This document shows, piece after piece, positions 34,576 through 41,942 of a stretch of 41,942 bases of DNA. The notes beneath the pieces are model-generated. The model did no database searches, was not told the origin of the DNA, and saw nothing but the letters and a program-made list of their open reading frames with translations. The stretch covers positions 1-41,942 of the forward strand of contig MWYX01000053.1 in NCBI GenBank assembly GCA_002050465.1, read 5' to 3'. The translations under genes were made by a program, and so were the position numbers. Position 1 is the first letter of the stretch. Every line of letters begins with the position of its first letter. The stretch comes from Chitinophagales bacterium 65-1 (GTDB lineage: Bacteria; Bacteroidota; Bacteroidia; Chitinophagales; Chitinophagaceae).

Positions 34576-36103
34576 TAACAATCCCCATTTCCCTCGCTTT
34601 ATCAATCATAAATTTATGGGCCGCCTCATATTCGTTCGCAATTGCGCCATCTAAAATAGCTTCACGTATTGCCATTTTTATATCACCTACCTGGCGTGAT
34701 GGAGCAAGATTAAGTTCTTTCATTATCATTTCACCGGTAATCGGGGGCTGCCAGTTTCGTATTTTATCATTTTCCTCAACTTCTACCATGCGTTTATTTA
34801 CCATTTCAAAATTTTGCAGATAGCGCTTTACTTTTAATTTATTTTTTGATGTAATATCTGCTCTGCACAAGGTCATTAATGCATCAATGTCTTCGCCTGC
34901 ATCAAAAAGTAATCGCCGCAATGCAGCGTCAGTAATATTTTCTTTTGTGAGACTGATAGGCCTTAGATGCAACTCAATCATTTTTTTTACAAATTTCATT
35001 TTATCATTTTGCGGAAGCTTTAGCTGGTTGAATATTTTAGGAACCATTCTTCCGCCAACTACTTCATGGCCATGAAACGTCCATCCATGCCCCTCCTCAA
35101 ATTTTTTAGTTTTTGGTTTTGCGATATCATGCAATATGGCCGCCCAGCGCAGCCAAAGATCATTTGTATGCTTTGCAATATTATCCAGTACCTGCAGTGT
35201 ATGATAAAAATTATCCTTGTGCCCTTTTCCATCAATATATTCGGCGCCGGCAAGCTCCACCATTTGCGGAAAAATAATATTAAGTAATCCCGATGTATAT
35301 AAAAGTTTAAATCCAACAGAAGGAACATCGCTCAAAATAATTTTATTAAGTTCATCAGTAATTCGTTCAGTGCTTACAATTTTTATACGCTCTGCATTCT
35401 GTGTGATTGCTTCTAATGTATTTTTCTCAATATCAAAATGTAATTGGGTTGCAAAACGAATAGCTCTCATCATTCGTAAAGGATCGTCACTAAAAGTTAA
35501 CTCCGGCTTTAACGGGGTTTTAATTATTTTATTCTTCAGATCCTCCAGGCCATTGAATGGATCAACCAGTTCACCAAAACCTGCCTGTCCGGCAGGCAGG
35601 CCTGCCTGTCCAGCTGGGAGTTTTTCTTTATTTAAACTTATTGCCAATGTATTTATGGTAAAATCACGACGGTTTTGATCATCCTCAATTGATCCTTGTT
35701 CAACCTGTGGTTTTCGGCTCTCAGCGTTGTAGCTTTCCTTTCTGGCACCTACAAATTCAATATCAAAAGCCCCCTCTAAACCTGCCTGTCCGGTAGGCAG
35801 GTCTCCCCCCACAGGGGAGACTTCCGAAGCATCTTTTATTCTTGAGTCATTTAATTTTATCTGGGCAGTTCCGAAATTTTTAAAAATAGATATTTGCGGA
35901 GCAGGTTTAAATTGTTGTGCAACTTTTTCTGCCAGCGCAATACCATCTCCTACGCAAACAATATCAATATCTTTTGTATCTCTTTTTAAAATTTTATCTC
36001 TTACAAAACCACCGATTAAAAAGCACTGCATATCTAATTCATCTGCTGCTGCTGCAATCTTTTTTAATACAAATAATTCTTTATCGGTACAGCTTATATA
36101 CAT
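34565..36103 (-). CDS. CCA-adding tRNA nucleotidyltransferase with HD domain, carrying two repeat insertions
   Basis: This enzyme adds or repairs the CCA end of tRNA. The ATG at 36103 is chosen because the class II head starts there (MYISCTDKELFVLKKI); the reading frame opens 35 codons earlier without homology. The 512 residues include GGFVRD (31-36), the catalytic DID (Asp45, Asp47), DQNRRDFTINTLA, and an HD domain with RWAAILHDIAKP. Two segments are not part of the family: residues 92-112 (63-nt element) and residues 162-175, LPAGQAGLPAGQAG (two 21-nt units). Both keep the frame. They lie in the head near the metal site, in loops before the IEFVGARKES strand and before FGELVDPF, so tolerance is plausible but activity may be affected. 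Confidence 0.92.
   Translation of the reverse strand: MYISCTDKELFVLKKIAAAADELDMQCFLIGGFVRDKILKRDTKDIDIVCVGDGIALAEKVAQQFKPAPQISIFKNFGTAQIKLNDSRIKDASEVSPVGGDLPTGQAGLEGAFDIEFVGARKESYNAESRKPQVEQGSIEDDQNRRDFTINTLAISLNKEKLPAGQAGLPAGQAGFGELVDPFNGLEDLKNKIIKTPLKPELTFSDDPLRMMRAIRFATQLHFDIEKNTLEAITQNAERIKIVSTERITDELNKIILSDVPSVGFKLLYTSGLLNIIFPQMVELAGAEYIDGKGHKDNFYHTLQVLDNIAKHTNDLWLRWAAILHDIAKPKTKKFEEGHGWTFHGHEVVGGRMVPKIFNQLKLPQNDKMKFVKKMIELHLRPISLTKENITDAALRRLLFDAGEDIDALMTLCRADITSKNKLKVKRYLQNFEMVNKRMVEVEENDKIRNWQPPITGEMIMKELNLAPSRQVGDIKMAIREAILDGAIANEYEAAHKFMIDKAREMGIVKSQ
35579..35620 (-). repeat. Tandem 21-nt palindromic units inside the CCA-enzyme gene
   Basis: Two 21-nt units, each translated LPAGQAG, lie at 35579-35599 and 35600-35620. 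The first forms a palindrome with arms CCTGCCTG and CAGGCAGG. The second differs by a few bases. The surrounding protein (NKEK before, FGELVDPF after) is conserved in the family and would join directly without them. Confidence 0.85.
35768..35830 (-). repeat. 63-nt composite palindromic element inside the CCA-enzyme gene
   Basis: Same plan as the trpE element: GTCTCCCC / GGGGAGAC hairpin and a 21-nt palindrome (CTGCCT..AGGCAG), flanked by AGCCCCCTCTAAA and CTTCCGAAGC. It is 63 nt, in frame, encoding residues 92-112 with the LPTGQAG unit. Compared with the trpE copy it has two more bases in the second palindrome. Confidence 0.88.
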
Positions 36104-36157
36104 TGTACAAATGTAATTTTTTAAATTATCAGTTTTGTCGGATGCTATATTGATACA

Positions 36158-36256
36158 GATGAAAAGCTGCGGGATAGCAGTGAAAGCACGCTGAAGGTTT
36201 TTGTGCAAAGGTTTTGCGGCGGACTTGAAACGAATAGCACGAACTGAGGATGAAAA
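36158..36256. repeat. Candidate 91-nt element between 8-bp direct repeats
   Basis: GATGAAAA occurs at 36158-36165 and 36249-36256. Between them is a more GC-rich stretch with GCGGGATAGCAGTGAAAGCA, a small hairpin region around TTTTTGTGCAAAGGTTTTGC and a related GAATAGCACGAACTGA. The ends could be a target duplication or chance. It overlaps the upstream frame of the CCA-enzyme gene but not its chosen start. Confidence 0.4.
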
Positions 36257-36287
36257 ATGATTAAATGTTTACAGCCAACTAATTTTA

Positions 36288-36322
36288 ATACTATTGACTA
36301 CTTACAATTGACTATTGGCTTT
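36288..36322. repeat. Heptamer array upstream of lon
   Basis: ATACTAT, TGACTAC, TTACAAT, TGACTAT and TGGCTTT follow each other in register of seven. This is the same family as 34499-34575 and the array in pdxJ, here diverged. Confidence 0.55.
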
Positions 36323-36340
36323 TTTAACGTGGCATCAATC

Positions 36341-36401
36341 TTGACAATTATAGTATTCCTTAAAAAAAATGTTTCTTTGAAAGGAATTTTGACAATTTGT
36401 C
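36341..36401 (+). promoter_or_regulatory. Possible control region of lon
   Basis: TTGACAATT occurs at 36341-36349 and again at 36389-36397, and the second copy is part of an inverted repeat GACAA-T-TTGTC (36391-36401) 13 bases before the lon ATG. Such sites could bind a repressor or a dedicated sigma factor. A good TAnnTTTG box is not seen. Confidence 0.35.
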
Positions 36402-36414
36402 TTAACGAAAATTT

Positions 36415-38817
36415 ATGAATCACAAGATGTTTTTAGGAGGCGCCGAAGAAGAAATGGAGTTTATGCCGATCATTCCTTTAAATGAAGACGGAAGTGAAAA
36501 CAACGATGAGCAGCCTATCCCGGCAGAGTTACCCCTGTTGCCGTTGCGGAATACCGTTCTTTTTCCCGGTGTAGTTTTACCCATTACGGTTGGCCGAGAT
36601 AAGAGTATTAAGGCGGTAAACGATGCTTATAAGGCTGACAAATTGGTTGGCGTTGTTTCACAAAGAGACAGTAATGTAGAAGAGCCCACTGTTAGCGATT
36701 TGGTAGATATTGGTACAATTGCAAAAATTGTAAAACTCATAAAGATGCCGGATGGCGGCACAACCATTATTATCCAGGGTAAAAAAAGGTTTAAAACTGA
36801 AGAGATAACATCTGAGGAACCTTATTTTAAAGCAAAAATTTCTGTTTTAGAAGATGAGCCTCTGACTGATGACGGCGACTTTGGAGCAATGGTAGGATCT
36901 ATTAAAGAACTCGCTGCGCAAATTATTCACCTCTCTCCCAACATGCCATCTGAGGCATCAATAATTTTAAAAAATATTGAAAATCCGTCTTTCCTTATAC
37001 ATTTTGTAAGCAGTAATCTTAACAGCACATTAATTGAAAAACAAAGATTGCTGGAAATAAATAATATTAAAGCAAGGGCCGAAGTTCTTATGAATTTATT
37101 GCACACAGAATTGCAATATGCTGAATTAAAAAATAAAGTAACCAACAAAACAAGGGCAGAACTTGATAAGCAGCAGAAAGATTACTTTCTGCAACAGCAA
37201 ATGAAAGCCATTAAAGAAGAATTAGGTGGAGAGAATGTAGCCGAGGTGAACGAAATGCGTAAAAAGGCTGAGGAAAAAAAATGGCCGGTAGCAGCCAAAG
37301 AAATGTTTAGCAAAGGCGTAGAAAAGTTGGAAAGAATGCACCCTTCAACACCGGATTATTCTATAGTGTACAATCATCTTGATCTAATGCTTGATCTGCC
37401 ATGGGATGATTATACCAAAGACCAGTATGATCTTAAAAAAGCCAAAAAGGTTTTAGATAATGATCATTATGGGATGGAGAAGGTAAAAGAAAGAATTTTG
37501 GAATACCTGGCTGTTTTAAAATTAAAAGGTGATATGAAGAGCCCGATTCTTTGTTTTGTTGGCCCTCCCGGAATTGGTAAAACATCGCTTGGTAAAAGTA
37601 TTGCAAATGCTATTGCCAGAAAGTATGTAAGGGTAAGTTTGGGAGGATTGCATGATGAGAGTGAGATCCGGGGACATCGGAAAACCTACATTGGCGCAAT
37701 GCCCGGAAGAATTCTTCAATCTATCCGGAAAACAAAGTCATCAAATCCGGTAATGATTCTTGATGAAATTGATAAAGTAGGAAATGATTTCAGAGGCGAT
37801 CCTTCATCTGCTTTGCTGGAAGTTTTGGATCCGGAGCAAAACAATAATTTTTATGATAACTATTTAGAGCTTGAATATGATCTTAGTAAAGTTTTATTTA
37901 TTGCAACTGCCAATAACCTGCAAAATATTGCACCTGCTTTACGAGACCGGCTGGAGATAATTGATCTTAGCGGTTATGCTATTGAAGAAAAGATCGAGAT
38001 TGCCAAACGACACTTATTACCTAAACAAAAAGAAGCACATGGTTTAAAAAATGTAAGCTTTAAAATTAGTGATGCAGTATTGGAAAAAGTTATCACAGAT
38101 TATACAAGAGAAAGTGGCGTTCGTGATCTTGACAGGCAGCTGGCATCCATAATGCGTAACCTGGCAAAACAATATGCCGTAAAGGAAAAATTAAAGCCAA
38201 CAATCAGCGCAGGAGATGTTACCAAAATCTTAGGAAAATCACGTTTTAGTAATGAGATATATAAAACAGCAAACATGGCCGGGGTAGCAGTGGGGCTTGC
38301 ATGGACATATGTTGGCGGCGATATTTTATTTATTGAAACTACTACCAGCGATAATGGGAAAGGAGAACTGAAACTAACAGGTAACCTTGGTAATGTAATG
38401 AAGGAAAGTGCAACAACTGCCATGACGTACCTGCAGGCAAACGCAAAAAAATATGGAATAGATCCTGAAATATTTACCAAGAAGAATGTTCATATACACA
38501 TTCCTGAAGGTGCTACTCCAAAAGATGGCCCTAGTGCAGGTATTACATTAATGACTGCATTGGCATCTTCTTTTACAGGCAAAAGGGTTAAGCCATATTT
38601 GGCGATGACAGGTGAGATAACATTAAGAGGGCAGGTATTGCCTGTAGGCGGCATAAAAGAAAAAGTATTAGCAGCAAAACGTGCCGGCTTAAAAGAGATA
38701 ATAATGTGTTCATTAAATGAAAAAGATGTGCAGGAAATTGACCAGTCATTTATCAAAGGCTTAAAAATAAATTATGTAAAAAATATGCAGCAGGTGCTGG
38801 ATATGGCGCTTGCATAA
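36415..38817 (+). CDS. lon: ATP-dependent Lon protease
   Basis: Lon is the cytoplasmic AAA+ protease that removes damaged and some regulatory proteins. The 800-residue protein has the N-terminal substrate domain (about 35-240, LPLLPLRNTVLFPGVVLPI), a coiled-coil linker (KQQKDYFLQQQMKAIKEELG), the ATPase with Walker A GPPGIGKT (Lys389) and Walker B VMILDEIDK, and the C-terminal protease domain with the Ser707/Lys750 dyad (KDGPSAG, GGIKEKVLAAK). The length is normal. It stands alone with a terminator 152 bases downstream. Confidence 0.97.
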   Translation: MNHKMFLGGAEEEMEFMPIIPLNEDGSENNDEQPIPAELPLLPLRNTVLFPGVVLPITVGRDKSIKAVNDAYKADKLVGVVSQRDSNVEEPTVSDLVDIGTIAKIVKLIKMPDGGTTIIIQGKKRFKTEEITSEEPYFKAKISVLEDEPLTDDGDFGAMVGSIKELAAQIIHLSPNMPSEASIILKNIENPSFLIHFVSSNLNSTLIEKQRLLEINNIKARAEVLMNLLHTELQYAELKNKVTNKTRAELDKQQKDYFLQQQMKAIKEELGGENVAEVNEMRKKAEEKKWPVAAKEMFSKGVEKLERMHPSTPDYSIVYNHLDLMLDLPWDDYTKDQYDLKKAKKVLDNDHYGMEKVKERILEYLAVLKLKGDMKSPILCFVGPPGIGKTSLGKSIANAIARKYVRVSLGGLHDESEIRGHRKTYIGAMPGRILQSIRKTKSSNPVMILDEIDKVGNDFRGDPSSALLEVLDPEQNNNFYDNYLELEYDLSKVLFIATANNLQNIAPALRDRLEIIDLSGYAIEEKIEIAKRHLLPKQKEAHGLKNVSFKISDAVLEKVITDYTRESGVRDLDRQLASIMRNLAKQYAVKEKLKPTISAGDVTKILGKSRFSNEIYKTANMAGVAVGLAWTYVGGDILFIETTTSDNGKGELKLTGNLGNVMKESATTAMTYLQANAKKYGIDPEIFTKKNVHIHIPEGATPKDGPSAGITLMTALASSFTGKRVKPYLAMTGEITLRGQVLPVGGIKEKVLAAKRAGLKEIIMCSLNEKDVQEIDQSFIKGLKINYVKNMQQVLDMALA

Positions 38818-38968
38818 ACAATTTTCTGAACCATGATTTTGGGAGATTTAATGATTAAACAGGAAGGTTCAGACAAATTAAATCCATCTTTTTAATTAAT
38901 TCGTATATAACCATAGTAAACAAAATCAGCACGATTTATTTCATGTTGGTTGTTTTAAGGGTTAAAGT

Positions 38969-39003
38969 AATTCCCCCTGATTCTTCAAGGGGAATTTTTA
39001 TTT
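38969..39003 (+). terminator. Rho-independent terminator downstream of lon
   Basis: AATTCCCC (38969-38976) pairs perfectly with GGGGAATT (38989-38996) around a 12-base loop, and TTTTTATTT follows. The 150 bases between the lon stop and this hairpin show no gene. Confidence 0.8.
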
Positions 39004-39044
39004 CGTATAAATAAGGGCTGGTTGAATCAAGAGTGGAATAAAAA

Positions 39045-39081
39045 ATATTTTTTATATAAACATGTATATTTTTATATAAAC
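39045..39081 (+). promoter_or_regulatory. AT-rich direct repeat before the histidine kinase gene
   Basis: ATATTTTTTATATAAAC (39045-39061) and ATATTTTTATATAAAC (39066-39081) are near-identical and spaced by about two helical turns. They end 12 bases before the kinase ATG. They may be a regulator site or an AT-rich promoter; the low complexity makes chance similarity possible. Confidence 0.4.
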
Positions 39082-39093
39082 TTTTAAATCTTT

Positions 39094-40581
39094 ATGGCAA
39101 GCCTAAGCTTTGATACCCATTTCAAAGATCTGTTTGAAAACACCAGCGATCTTATTCATTTTTTAACTATTGAAGGAAACATTGAGTTGGTAAACCCTGC
39201 GTGGCTCACCACGTTGAATTATCAATTTTATGAAGTTGTAGGCCGAAGCATTTATGATTTTATACACGCACCCTGTATGGAAGAATATAAATTGATACGT
39301 AATACAGTAATTACCACTAAAGAAAGTGCGGAATTCGTTACCACTTTTATGACAAAAAACGAACAAGAAGTGATTGTAGAAGGGCAGTTGGGATGCTCTT
39401 ATACTAAAGATAGGCCGGTATATACAAGGGGCGTGTTTAAAAATATTACCGCCAAAAAAATTGCTGAAAAAAAGATAGAAGAAAGTGAAAAGCGACTGAA
39501 GACTTTTTTTAGAAGCGGGCCCGATGCAGTAATTGTTATAAATGAACATCAGCTAATATTAGAATGGAATCCTAAAGCAGAAATTATTTTTGGGTATACA
39601 GCAAATGAAGTTATTGGTAAGCCACTATCTGAAACAATTATACCTCATCAATACCGCGAGGCTCATAAAAAGGGTATGTCTCACTTTTTAAAAACCGGAG
39701 AAGGCCCGGTGTTGAATAAAACTATAGAGATTACCGCATTACATAAAAAGGGACATGAATTTTATGTTAACCTAAGCATTTCGAATGTAAAGGTGGAAGG
39801 TGAATGGCTTTTTATTGCTTTTCTGTCGGATATTACCGAGAGGAAAAAAACAGAAGAAGCGCTGATTCGCAAAGAAGCTGAATTATTGAAAGTAAAACTA
39901 CTGGAAGAAAAAAAAGATGAATTTATTTCTATAGCCAGCCATGAATTAAAAACACCGTTAACAACAATTAAAGCTTATGCTCAGCTTGCACTAACTTTTT
40001 GTACTGACAAGTATCCGGAGCCTGTTCAGCAATATCTTTCAAAGGTAGACGAGTATGCCAGTAAGCTAAATTTCCTCATAAACGAATTACTGGATGTTTC
40101 CAGGATACATGCAGGCAAATTACGCCTAACGCAAACAGAAGTAGAAATTGATTCTTTTCTGCCGGAATTACTTAATTCAATGCAACAAATCACATCCAAC
40201 CATACACTAACTTTAGAAAAAAATGAGGCTGCAAGGGTAACAATTGATACTGTGAGGCTGGAACAGGTAATAACGAATCTTATCAGCAATGCCGCGAAAT
40301 ATTCTCCGGGTAAAGAAAAAATAGTTGTAAACTCTGTAAAAAAAGATAGTACAATTGTTATTTCATTCAAGGACTTTGGGATAGGAATTCCTAATGACAA
40401 AATCAGCAAAATCTTTGATCGCTTTTACAGGGTAGATGAATTATCAAAAGATTACAGTGGATTAGGAATTGGGCTGTTTATTTCTTCTGAAATAATTAAA
40501 CAGCATGGTGGTAAAATTTGGGCAGAAAGTATCGAAGGAAAGGGAAGTACTTTTTATTTTAGTTTACCTGTAATAAATTAA
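39094..40581 (+). CDS. Soluble PAS-PAS sensor histidine kinase
   Basis: This 495-residue kinase has two PAS domains (about 10-120, FENTSDLIHFLTIEGNIELVNPAW; and 134-250, SGPDAVIVINEHQLILEWNP), a HisKA dimerisation domain with the phospho-acceptor His283 in SIASHELKTPLTTIKAY, and a HATPase domain (N box ITNLISNAAKYSPG, G1 FGIGIP, F box FDRFYR, G2 GLGIGLFI). It has no membrane segments, so it probably senses a cytoplasmic ligand, redox state or oxygen. No response regulator is adjacent, so the partner is not known. A C-terminal Ser-phosphate-like extra domain is absent. Confidence 0.92.
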   Translation: MASLSFDTHFKDLFENTSDLIHFLTIEGNIELVNPAWLTTLNYQFYEVVGRSIYDFIHAPCMEEYKLIRNTVITTKESAEFVTTFMTKNEQEVIVEGQLGCSYTKDRPVYTRGVFKNITAKKIAEKKIEESEKRLKTFFRSGPDAVIVINEHQLILEWNPKAEIIFGYTANEVIGKPLSETIIPHQYREAHKKGMSHFLKTGEGPVLNKTIEITALHKKGHEFYVNLSISNVKVEGEWLFIAFLSDITERKKTEEALIRKEAELLKVKLLEEKKDEFISIASHELKTPLTTIKAYAQLALTFCTDKYPEPVQQYLSKVDEYASKLNFLINELLDVSRIHAGKLRLTQTEVEIDSFLPELLNSMQQITSNHTLTLEKNEAARVTIDTVRLEQVITNLISNAAKYSPGKEKIVVNSVKKDSTIVISFKDFGIGIPNDKISKIFDRFYRVDELSKDYSGLGIGLFISSEIIKQHGGKIWAESIEGKGSTFYFSLPVIN

Positions 40582-40704
40582 CGTGTTTGCTCCTGAAGCA
40601 CCAAATCATCTCAAATGATGTAAGCATTGCAACAAACTCTTCCTGTAATCTGGCAGAATGACCAATTGTATAAATGACTTTTTGTTTCGATGAAGTCATG
40701 CAGC

Positions 40705-41811
40705 TTAAAAATAACTAAGATTTGTTTTGGGTGATAGGGCAAGCAGTGTTTCATACATAAGCCTGATTGTATCTTCTATGTCCTGCCGGTTAAGCATTTC
40801 AACAGTTGTATGCATGTAACGTAAAGGAATAGAAATGAGAACTGACGGGCAACCATCGTTGGCATAGGCAAATGAATCGGTGTCAGTGCCTGTGCTTCTG
40901 CTAACGGTAGAAAGCTGGATGGGGATTTTATTTTTCTCTGCAACGTTTTGTACAAAATCAAGTAATTTATTATGTACAGCAGGGCCATAGGTAAGCGCAG
41001 GGCCTTTGCCACAACTGCACTCACCCTGTGCCATCTTATTTATCATCGGTGTGGTGCTGTCATGCGTTACATCAGTTATTATGGCAATGTCCGGCTTAAT
41101 CCGGCGTGCTATCATTTCTGCACCCCGTAACCCTATTTCTTCCTGAACTGCATTTACTACATACAATCCAAATGGCAATTGCTTTTTATTCTCCTTAAGT
41201 AATCTTGCTACCTCGGCAATCATAAAACCACCAATACGGTTATCAAATGCACGTCCGATAAAATTATTGTAAGCAACCTCTGCAAAACCATCTTCATAAG
41301 TTACTACTGCGCCTACATGCACACCAAGATCTTCAACTTCTTTTTTGGTTCGTGCCCCGCAATCAAGAAATAAATTATCAACCTTGGGTTGTGTTTCTTT
41401 ATTCTCAGGATTGCTGAGCCTGGTATGTATGGCAGGCCAGCCGAACACAGCTCTTACTTCACCCTTTTTCCCATGAATTAAAACCCGCTGGGATGGAGCT
41501 ATCTGGTGATCAACTCCGCCATTTCTTTTTAAATAAATTAAGCCTTCAGGTGAAACATAATTTACAAACCAGCTTATTTCATCTGCATGCGCTTCAATAA
41601 CAACTTTAAAAGTTTCTGAGGGATTTATTACACCTACTGCTGTGCCGTAGGCATCGGTAAAACTGTTATCAACATAATTTTTTATATATGCCAGCCATAA
41701 TTTCTGTCCGCTGGTTTCAAAACCTACAGGAGAAGGGTTATTAATATAATTACGTAAAAATTCAAATGATTTATCTGTTAAGATTGATTTGGTTTTTTTT
41801 GCCTTGGCCAT
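40705..41811 (-). CDS. M42-family metal-dependent aminopeptidase
   Basis: This 368-residue peptidase belongs to the M42 (glutamyl aminopeptidase / tetrahedral TET) family, cobalt- or zinc-dependent, which trims peptides in the cytoplasm. Metal and catalytic residues are visible: His75 and Asp77 in EAHADEI, Asp190 in RAFDNRIGG, Glu224/Glu225 in QEEIG, Asp247 in TDVTHD and His334 in RYMHTTVE. The N-terminal tail MAKAKKTKS is basic and short. There is no signal peptide. A promoter-like box lies upstream at 41932-41939. It converges with the kinase gene across a 123-base gap that shows nothing. Confidence 0.93.
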   Translation of the reverse strand: MAKAKKTKSILTDKSFEFLRNYINNPSPVGFETSGQKLWLAYIKNYVDNSFTDAYGTAVGVINPSETFKVVIEAHADEISWFVNYVSPEGLIYLKRNGGVDHQIAPSQRVLIHGKKGEVRAVFGWPAIHTRLSNPENKETQPKVDNLFLDCGARTKKEVEDLGVHVGAVVTYEDGFAEVAYNNFIGRAFDNRIGGFMIAEVARLLKENKKQLPFGLYVVNAVQEEIGLRGAEMIARRIKPDIAIITDVTHDSTTPMINKMAQGECSCGKGPALTYGPAVHNKLLDFVQNVAEKNKIPIQLSTVSRSTGTDTDSFAYANDGCPSVLISIPLRYMHTTVEMLNRQDIEDTIRLMYETLLALSPKTNLSYF

Positions 41812-41882
41812 TTATTTATTTTATAGTTTGAAAGTTTTTTTTGAAACATTTGTCATTTGTTATTAGGTGGATTTGTAATTCT

Positions 41883-41908
41883 CCTTTACCTATTTACCCA
41901 TTTACTTA
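41883..41908. repeat. Short octamer tandem repeat upstream of the M42 peptidase
   Basis: On the minus strand GTAAATGG, GTAAATAG and GTAAAGGA follow one another. It is probably a simple intergenic repeat. Confidence 0.5.
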
Positions 41909-41931
41909 TTGATCTTTATAAATTAACGACG

Positions 41932-41939
41932 CAAAAATA
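41932..41939 (-). promoter_or_regulatory. -7 promoter box of the M42 peptidase gene
   Basis: TATTTTTG on the minus strand matches TAnnTTTG perfectly. The -33 box would lie beyond the window. The start would be at about 41925, 114 bases before the ATG. Confidence 0.5.
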
Positions 41940-41942
41940 ACC

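Noticed and set aside
35217-35678. Plus-strand frame of 153 codons containing PACPAG repeats
   Set aside because: It is the opposite strand of the CCA-enzyme gene; the repeats come from the palindromic units, which read as short repeats on both strands.
1-41942. tRNA genes
   Set aside because: I saw no cloverleaf with T-loop GGTTCGAATCC-type sequence in any gap on either strand; a covariance-model scan would be decisive.

Overview
The window comes from an AT-rich member of the Bacteroidota, most likely Chitinophagaceae or a close relative. It carries a SusC/SusD pair end, a type IX secretion plug protein (DUF5103), a PorG-like barrel, a TamL-type Omp85 lipoprotein, an archaeal/eukaryotic-type ProRS, SG[C]-type lipoboxes, TAnnTTTG promoter boxes and no Shine-Dalgarno signal before most genes. 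It looks chromosomal. I see no phage, plasmid, transposase or CRISPR array.

Layout. 1-2.7 kb: tail of a SusC gene, SusD lipoprotein, pdxJ, and a small GIY-YIG protein followed at once by an imperfect inverted repeat. 2.8-10.5 kb (minus strand): a TlpA-like thioredoxin, then a complete trpEGDCFBA operon read from about 10.47 kb. The operon has a readable attenuator: a 15-codon leader peptide with tandem Trp codons, mutually exclusive hairpins and a U-tract terminator just before trpE. 10.5-18.3 kb: a secreted S9 peptidase, a small exported protein, transaldolase, SRP RNA, T9SS plug, LolC/E-type permease, an alpha/beta hydrolase remnant and a PorG-like barrel. 18.3-24.3 kb (minus): a probable phosphate-scavenging set of PhoX phosphatase, TonB-dependent receptor and YncE-propeller/phosphoesterase. 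24.4-34.5 kb: a small membrane protein, TrmH/SpoU methyltransferase, TamL, truB, proS, an Asn/Ser-rich lipoprotein, a FadL-type porin, miaA and a pRiA4b ORF-3-like protein. 34.5-41.9 kb: CCA-adding enzyme, lon, a soluble PAS-PAS histidine kinase and an M42 aminopeptidase.

The most unusual signal is a set of short palindromic and heptameric repeats that lie inside housekeeping genes as well as between genes. A 61-63 nt composite element sits inside both trpE and the CCA-adding enzyme gene. A 21-nt palindromic unit that reads LPAGQAG is tandemly inserted a second time in the CCA enzyme. A heptamer array (ATGGTCA type) interrupted by a related palindrome lies in frame in pdxJ, and the same heptamers flank the CCA-enzyme gene. 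The copies in pdxJ and the CCA enzyme keep the reading frame. The trpE copy is two bases shorter and shifts the frame, splitting trpE in an otherwise intact, attenuator-controlled operon. This resembles, by analogy only, the protein-coding palindromic elements of Rickettsia.
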